From contig NC_045140.1 in assembly GCF_008831285.2 (NCBI RefSeq), positions 29,796,106-29,808,605 of the forward strand: a stretch of 12,500 nucleotides of DNA, written 5' to 3'. Source of the DNA: Nymphaea colorata. Its lineage: Eukaryota > Streptophyta > Magnoliopsida > Nymphaeales > Nymphaeaceae. Of the stretch, positions 8,301 through 12,500 are shown piece after piece. The translations under genes were made by a program, and so were the position numbers. The notes beneath the pieces are model-generated. The model was not told the DNA's origin and did not search any database. It worked only from the letters and a program-made list of their open reading frames with translations. The stretch's first letter is position 1. Every line of letters starts with the position of its first letter.

Positions 8301-9007
8301 GGTACATGGTGACACAAGAAGAAACGTTCGGCCATGAATAGCCATTCTCGAAGATGTTCCCCATTGAACTTAGGGAAATCATATTTGACGGAAGGTGTCC
8401 GTCTCTCTTCAAAACGTGTAGGCTCTCTTCGAGTTCTCCTAGGACGAAGTGGTGTTTCGTCCTCTCCTTCGGAAAGCTCAAAAATTGGGTTCCGAATGGG
8501 TTGACTAGTTCGTTGACCTTGAGGAGGTCTGTAGTATTCACTTGTAGGCTCGTTTAGATACCTGTCTGGAGGTGGTCCCATGACTCTACCTCCTTCCAAA
8601 CTCGTCCCAACATGTGAAATGTTGTTGGGATTAACCTCAGTGTCGGTTTGATAGCCAGGTATAACTAGCAAACCTTTTCCTTTCTGTTGATTCGGACCCT
8701 GAGTGGTCCTCTGCTCAACAACGACTTGGGTTTGGTTGTTGGCCAACTGTCTGAACATGGCGCGGATTTCATCCATTTCCTTTTGGTGTTCCGCGTTCTG
8801 ACGATCCATGTCCTTCTTCCTAAAGTTCTCAACTTTGGCCATTTCGCTACGCATTTGTAGCAATTCCTTCTCTATGCTTAGGATTCTACCTAAGGCATAG
8901 TCCGGAACTTGCCCCCTTTGAGTTGGAGGGGCATCTCCTGCTTGCTCCTGAGGAATGTCCTCAAGAACAGGCTCATCGGAGCTCACGTTCTTCTTGGATT
9001 TACCCAT
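5294..9007 (-). CDS. gag-pol: Gag-protease-reverse transcriptase-RNase H polyprotein (N-terminal part of gag-pol, ends at a frameshift)
   Basis: The 1237-residue frame starts at the first ATG after the primer binding site. Residues about 44-100 are charged and probably coiled-coil. The Gag core is at about 207-345 (EWLFMAERFF and following). A basic linker leads to a zinc knuckle with C442, C445, H453, C455 (C-x2-C-x7-H-x-C). A serine/acidic tract lies at about 470-490. The aspartic protease has LLDSGA with D551 (codon at 7357). RT spans about 735-920, with D826 in KIDLRAGY and D890/D891 in VFFDDILIYS (codons at 6340-6335). RNase H spans about 1030-1145 with likely catalytic D1036, E1073, D1098 and D1141. 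A linker leads toward integrase. From about residue 1214 the residues no longer resemble integrase and the frame stops at 5296-5294; the family-like reading continues in another frame from about 5366. Plant elements of this type normally use one uninterrupted frame, so the last 24 or so residues are probably a frameshift artefact. Confidence 0.94.
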   Translation of the reverse strand: MGKSKKNVSSDEPVLEDIPQEQAGDAPPTQRGQVPDYALGRILSIEKELLQMRSEMAKVENFRKKDMDRQNAEHQKEMDEIRAMFRQLANNQTQVVVEQRTTQGPNQQKGKGLLVIPGYQTDTEVNPNNISHVGTSLEGGRVMGPPPDRYLNEPTSEYYRPPQGQRTSQPIRNPIFELSEGEDETPLRPRRTRREPTRFEERRTPSVKYDFPKFNGEHLREWLFMAERFFLCHHVPQEEWIEIATANMTGEATTHYLWFEHKTADPTWEKYKASLQLQFGDSTFIDYDEDLKNLTQTTTVPVYQRQFERLASMVQWPEKALIGSFKGGLRSDIKREMKIHRFGSLEECFAMARLYEERIEERKEEKREKRERKARKSDKLRKKPSFSSTSRNQSREFRPQGKELVPYNRGNDYRPNPRPGRDLPTRYLTPKQIEEYRKKGLCFRCEGKWEKNHQCKALFNIVVVDEPETSSSSESDSSSSSSSSSSSDEEVQVKRKGKKIESEEPQKGETSNREDKSEEVESLHSIQDPHKANAMRVFGRINGQKVLILLDSGATNNFLTEEAAEKCKVTLNESSPQTIIVGGGHRLKCIHEGKGIDVNIKKKNFKVDCLVIPLDGVDLILGMPWFLTWKDIRWDVKNFAMTFIPDGEGESITLQGLASSTRPKAALRSIQHEQPACWVLTLATDVPVSEDKVEEPIPPSIQLVLDQFPAIFDEPKGLPPKRAYDHRIVLAHGAEPVNVRPYRYGHSQKAEIERLVKEMLESGIIRPSCSPFSSPVLLVKKKDNTWRFCIDYRALNEVTVKDRHPIPVIDELLDELAGATVFSKIDLRAGYHQIRMFDKDVLKTAFRTHDGHYEFLVMPFGLTNAPATFQRCMNDVFRAHLRDFILVFFDDILIYSKDEEQHKRHLEITLGILQEHQLFAKMSKCSFGQSSIGYLGHIVSREGVRADPEKLHAMEKWPLPKDLKGLRGFLGLTGYYRRFIQGYGIIAQPLTQMLKKGAFSWTEKSRVAFDKLKAALMTAPVLTLPDFSKTFTIETDACEVGVGAVLGQDGHPIAYMSKALTSRAKPLSTYEKELLAIVIAVEKWRPYLIGCKFIVRTDQNSLKYMLKQRVSTPTQQRWLAKLLGYDFEIEYKKGPENKAADSLSRLTEQLMTLSVVETDIWTRLAQDQHDDQSLRLIKTSVQQNPGSIPLYSVKGNLLYRKDKAVVPPNSGLRQNSCSIFMTPPQRVMKGSLRPLRE
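5364..5371 (-). other. Frameshift point in pol
   Basis: Upstream of this point family-like residues read in the frame of the 9007 start; downstream they read in the frame that ends at 3837. The change falls between the codon starting at 5371 and the one starting at 5366, with two bases between them, so a one-base deletion is the simplest explanation. I see no slippery heptamer of the X-XXY-YYZ kind here. The place, just before the integrase zinc finger, is not where this group uses recoding. A sequencing error is possible. Confidence 0.8.
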
Positions 9008-9214
9008 AGAATTCGTGAGTTAGGCACCCAGTGAAAACACGCACAAACTAAGGAATTTGGCTATTTGGAGCCAACGACAAAAGAAAATCCTAAACTAACG
9101 CACACGGAAAATGCACTGCTGAAAGCTGACTCAAACACTCCTCGCCTTGACTGATTTGCTGAAGCTGAATCTTCTTGCAACGAGTGCTTGAACTTCAATA
9201 ACAGCCTCAAGACT
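9008..9214 (-). other. Untranslated leader between primer binding site and gag
   Basis: About 207 bases separate the primer binding site from the first codon of gag. No ATG occurs in this interval on the - strand, so the ATG at 9007-9005 is the first after the primer site. Packaging and dimerisation signals of the genomic RNA would be expected here, but I see no specific motif for them. Confidence 0.7.
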
Positions 9215-9226
9215 GCTCTGATACCA
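9215..9226 (-). other. Primer binding site for initiator-methionine tRNA
   Basis: On the - strand the sequence reads TGGTATCAGAGC, two bases after the CA that ends the 5' LTR. It is complementary to the 3' end of plant initiator-Met tRNA, including the terminal CCA, and is the usual minus-strand primer site of plant LTR retrotransposons. It fixes the orientation of the element and its inner 5' LTR edge at 9229. Confidence 0.96.
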
Positions 9227-9228
9227 AT

Positions 9229-12200
9229 TGTTAGGACCACTCCTGCTAGAACTAGAATTTCCTAACCAAGAGCGACCTACCTTCCCAGGTCTCTTGAGTG
9301 CTACTCAAAAACCGAAAATTCCTAAGACAATTAATTACAACACTTCTACCCGGCCGGACAGACCCCGGCGCAAAAACCCTTAGGACAGAAGATTCAGGTG
9401 CGGAATACCCTTATTCCCAAATCCTAACTACGGGCAGACCTAAGACAAACACTACAAGGGTTGACGCGGCTTTTACAATCGTAAGCGATACAAGAATTCA
9501 CTCGTCTCACTCAACAAACCACTCAACCAAACACACAAGACGAACGAGCAAACCACGCCCAACAATAAGCAAATGGGTACGGTCGGCTCCTTGTGGTCGT
9601 GTCTCGGGCAGCTGGCCCTTGAGGTACCACGGCAGGGAGCTAGGCCGAAGCCTTGGGCTAAAACAATAACTAAAACAAACTAAATGGAATCCTAAAACCG
9701 AAAGCACAACACCCTCCCCGGAATCTACAAGTGAGCTAAGGTGTTACCGGCCAAGGGCTAGCCTTGGCTGAGCCGGAACAACCGCGGGGTGAAGACCAAA
9801 CCCCGGGCAATGCAGCAACGGGCCGGCGAGAAGCGCGCGGCCTGGACAGCCTCCTGCTGTCGGACGAGTAGACAGACGTTGCCTGGAACAGTAGCCTGCT
9901 GCCGAGCAAAGACGGTCACGCGAGGAACAGAGACAGCCACCTGCTGTCGAGAATCACCTCCGGACGCGCGGCCGTGAAGGACACGGGCTAGCTGTCGGAT
10001 GCGGCCGGCTGACGAGTGGCCGAGAGGACAGCAAACTGCGGTCGGGCACAGACTGACGGACGAGACCTGACTGTCGAGTGCAGACCTACGGTAGCAGCGG
10101 CAAAAACAAAGGCGAGTCGCTGTCGCCTTGGACGCCGGAAGAGCAGCGACTGGATGTCGCCGAGGCGCTGGCGCGTTGCCGCTTGCAAACTGAAGACAGG
10201 TCGGCGGGGGAAGGTCGACTGGGCAGCCACCTGCTGCCTGGAGCCGAGAGGAGAGGGCGACCGACTGTCGCCGCTAGGCTGGACAGAAGCCGCGGACAAG
10301 ACGAGGGGGGCGAAAGCTGAGTTCGGCAGTGCCTACCTGCCTATTCTCCGAATGGCTCAGCCACGGACGCCGGCAGGAAACCCGACGATGGAGAGCGCAG
10401 CCGAGGTGCTGGCCGAGGACTGCTAGCGGTGCGCTAGCGTCGCCGACTGAACCTAGTCCCTAGCTACGGCAGGGCTGGGCTTGGACTGGCGGGGCTCTAC
10501 AGGTAGAACAGTCAAGATAAGAGGGCTCGGGCTGGGGTAGGCCGAGAGTCAACAGGGCTTAGGTTCGATAGGGAGGTTAACCTAGCTAAAGGGTAGGTTA
10601 GGCCGAGAGCTAGAACTAGAGAGAGTGAGGTTAAGGGTAAGCTCGGTCGAGGAACTTAGGCACTTGGGTGAGCTGGGGTAGATCGAGGCTGGGCTCGGTT
10701 GGGGGTAAGTGAGCTGGGTCACTCGAGCTAGACTCGAGTCAACTAGGTTAGTCCTAGCTGGGCTCGGGTTGACCGAGTTCCTAGGGATGAGGATGAGTTA
10801 GGTCAAAGGAGCTCAAGTCAACTAAGAAGAAATCGACTAGGTGAGCTGGGTTCGGTCAAAGTCAAACTAGGTTGGGTTTGACTAATGCACCTAGGTAGGG
10901 TTGGGGGCTAAGTCAAGTTGACTTAGAATTAGGCTCGAGCTAAGAGGACTCCCTGGAACTAAAAGACTAAGTACTCGAGTGGGTCCCTCGAGCAAGGAGA
11001 TGATGACACGTCAAAAGATGGAGGGTCACGGAAGAGAACGGTTGAAGATAGTGGGGAGCTTGGCTGGGGTGTTCTCGTGACTAAAGGAGATGAGGACACG
11101 TGTAAGATCTACGGTGGAGAAGGGACTGGGAGTGGGAATGGATCTGAACGTGATTAAGGCCAGGTGCGAGTCTAAGGGGACTTGCGCTACAAACGAGGAA
11201 AAGTGGGGCGCGAGAGAGGGGAGTGGCACACAAAATGAGGGATGTGAAGGATGAGGTGGCGAGCTATGAGGAGCTGGTGGAAAAGATGATATGCGAGCTG
11301 GAAGGGAGCTGGGTCGTGGGCAGAGAGATGCTGCCACGTGGCCAGATGAAAGGCTGTGGTTCCTTGCGAGTGGGGCTGAAGACTTGGACAACCCAAGTGG
11401 AGGACGAGGTGGCGTCTAGTGCTCCTAAAGCTAAGGAACGTGTAGGATAACTGGTTTTCGGGTAAGGGACACGATGGGCCAGGTGGGACACGAGCTGGGA
11501 AGGATGATTGGATGGCTGACACGTGTACAGAAGGACGGTGAGGATTGAACTTACCTGATCCGAGTTGACTTCACGTAGGCTCGCACCGAGTGAGGAAGAC
11601 CGGCCTGGTTTGAGTGATCTCACGCCAATGACCAGTACGCCCCTTCAAGCTTCTTGAAAACTTCAACTCGCCAAGGGCAGGGTGGTCCTATGCCACCGGA
11701 ATCTTGAGAACACGCCGGAAGTTGCAGGATACACCGGAAGACAGCAGAATTCCGGCGAGAAAGCGATCTAACTATCCAGCCGTGCGTTTTCACCCGAACG
11801 TGGGTATATTGGAGCGCTTGATTGGGCGATTCCAATGAACTCGTACAGATGATATTTCTACGGTTAAATCTTCATTTACAGGGAGTTTTAACCTGCTGGA
11901 CCAGAGAACAAGAGGTAGGACAGAACCCGAATTTCCCTTCAAGAAAGTCCGGTCGCATCCACTCTCTCGTTCTTCTCTTGGTGGCTACGTTAACTCGAAA
12001 ATTCACGGCATTTCTTCACGAAGATCCTTGGATAATCTAAGACAGATTTTAATGCTCGACACAGACCTTCCTCACGGGTTGACCGCGAAGAAGACCTCGT
12101 GTATTAGCGTATTCTGTCCTAGATTAACCGCCAATCAACAAGAAGAAAACCGAGAATCGAAGGAAAACAATTTAGCAGTCGTTGCTGAATTCTAATCCGA

Positions 12201-12500
12201 ATTCAGCCTTCCCTTTAGCAAAATCAGACTCTCAACTTCACCGGGGTTGTGAAGAAGGCACCAACCTTGCTGGAATTGCAGTTCAAGAGGGGAATCAGCC
12301 GTGGACGAGGGAGGGATTGCCGCCGGTAGGGAGGAATCCGCCGCAAGCCGTCGTGCTTTGAGTTCACCACCGGAATATCTCCGATGCCCGAAGCTTTGCT
12401 GGAATTAGGAAGCGTCACAGGCCAAGGGGACGCGAGGGGATGAGAGGCACCGCAGATTTCACCATGTGAAACTCGATGGCTGACGAAGAGGATGAAGAAC
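9229..12500 (-). repeat. 5' LTR (partial, runs off the window)
   Basis: This is the second copy of the long terminal repeat, identical to 98-3369 except T at 10318 where the other copy has C at 1187. It lies next to the primer binding site, so it is the 5' LTR of the - strand element and should hold the promoter for genomic RNA. Its U5 end is the CA complementary to TG at 9229-9230. Its U3 start lies beyond 12500, so the outer boundary, the second target-site duplicate and the downstream 18S flank cannot be seen. It has the same sub-regions as the other LTR at +9131: a GC-rich motif block near 9770-10450, a G-rich block near 10450-10990, and CACGTG palindromes near 11097, 11335 and 11520. Confidence 0.95.
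11097..11525. promoter_or_regulatory. Cluster of CACGTG (G-box-like) palindromes in the 5' LTR
   Basis: The same three CACGTG palindromes appear here at 11097-11102, 11335-11340 and 11520-11525. As this copy lies upstream of gag, any transcriptional effect on the element would act from here. Confidence 0.35.

Larger units (their letters stand above)
98..12500 (-). mobile_element. Ty3/gypsy chromovirus-type LTR retrotransposon inserted in 18S rDNA (right end beyond window)
   Basis: Two direct repeats 9131 bases apart flank a primer binding site and a gag-pol frame on the - strand. Domain order is Gag, zinc knuckle, protease, RT, RNase H, integrase, chromodomain. Integrase after RT/RNase H marks Ty3/gypsy (Metaviridae) rather than Ty1/copia, and the terminal chromodomain marks the chromovirus branch. 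The element begins on the + strand with TG at 98, immediately after the 18S sequence. The two copies diverge one base outside this TG (G at 97, T at 9228), which fixes that edge. Total length would be 9131 plus one LTR, so more than 12.4 kb. It probably moves by reverse transcription of genomic RNA in cytoplasmic particles, but this copy has a frameshift in pol. The lineage within chromoviruses (Reina-like, Tekay-like or other) cannot be settled here; the group II-like chromodomain fits several plant lineages. Confidence 0.96.

Noticed and set aside
4086-8557. Open frames on the + strand opposite gag-pol
   Set aside because: They are antisense shadows of the coding strand with no recognised domains.
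3837-9007. Endogenous plant pararetrovirus (caulimovirid)
   Set aside because: Integrase, chromodomain and LTRs are present and no movement protein is seen, which indicates a Metaviridae retrotransposon.
1-12500. R2/R1-type non-LTR element in rDNA
   Set aside because: The element has two LTRs, a tRNA primer site, and Ty3-type protease and integrase; there is no endonuclease of the R1/R2 kind.

Overview
The window is eukaryotic nuclear DNA, most likely from a land plant. It opens with 97 bases of an 18S rRNA gene on the + strand. Reading is then cut off by one very large Ty3/gypsy LTR retrotransposon that fills the rest of the window (98 to beyond 12500). The plant assignment rests on three things: a chromovirus-type polyprotein ending in a chromodomain, a primer binding site for initiator-Met tRNA of the usual plant form, and an 18S flank of the plant/fungal consensus type. 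I cannot name the species.

The element lies on the - strand, so its 5' end is on the right. In element order: the 5' LTR (9229 to past the window end), primer binding site (9215-9226), a leader of about 200 bases, a gag-protease-RT-RNase H-integrase reading frame (9007 down to 3837), an unresolved zone holding the 3' untranslated part and the LTR edge (3836-3370), and the 3' LTR (at least 3369-98). The two LTR copies sit exactly 9131 bases apart and, in the 3272 bases that can be compared, I find one difference and no indel. The insertion is therefore very recent.

The polyprotein is almost intact but carries one frameshift near 5366-5368, just upstream of the integrase zinc finger. It splits the frame into a Gag-PR-RT-RNase H part (9007-5294) and an integrase-chromodomain part (about 5366-3837). 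All catalytic motifs of protease, RT, RNase H and integrase are readable. The copy looks young and structurally complete but probably cannot make integrase unless the shift is a sequencing error or is bypassed.

The most notable feature is the site: a chromodomain LTR retrotransposon inside the coding part of an 18S rRNA gene, in antisense orientation. The LTRs are also unusually long (over 3.27 kb) and contain base-biased, internally repetitive blocks and a cluster of palindromic CACGTG motifs. I found no other genes.
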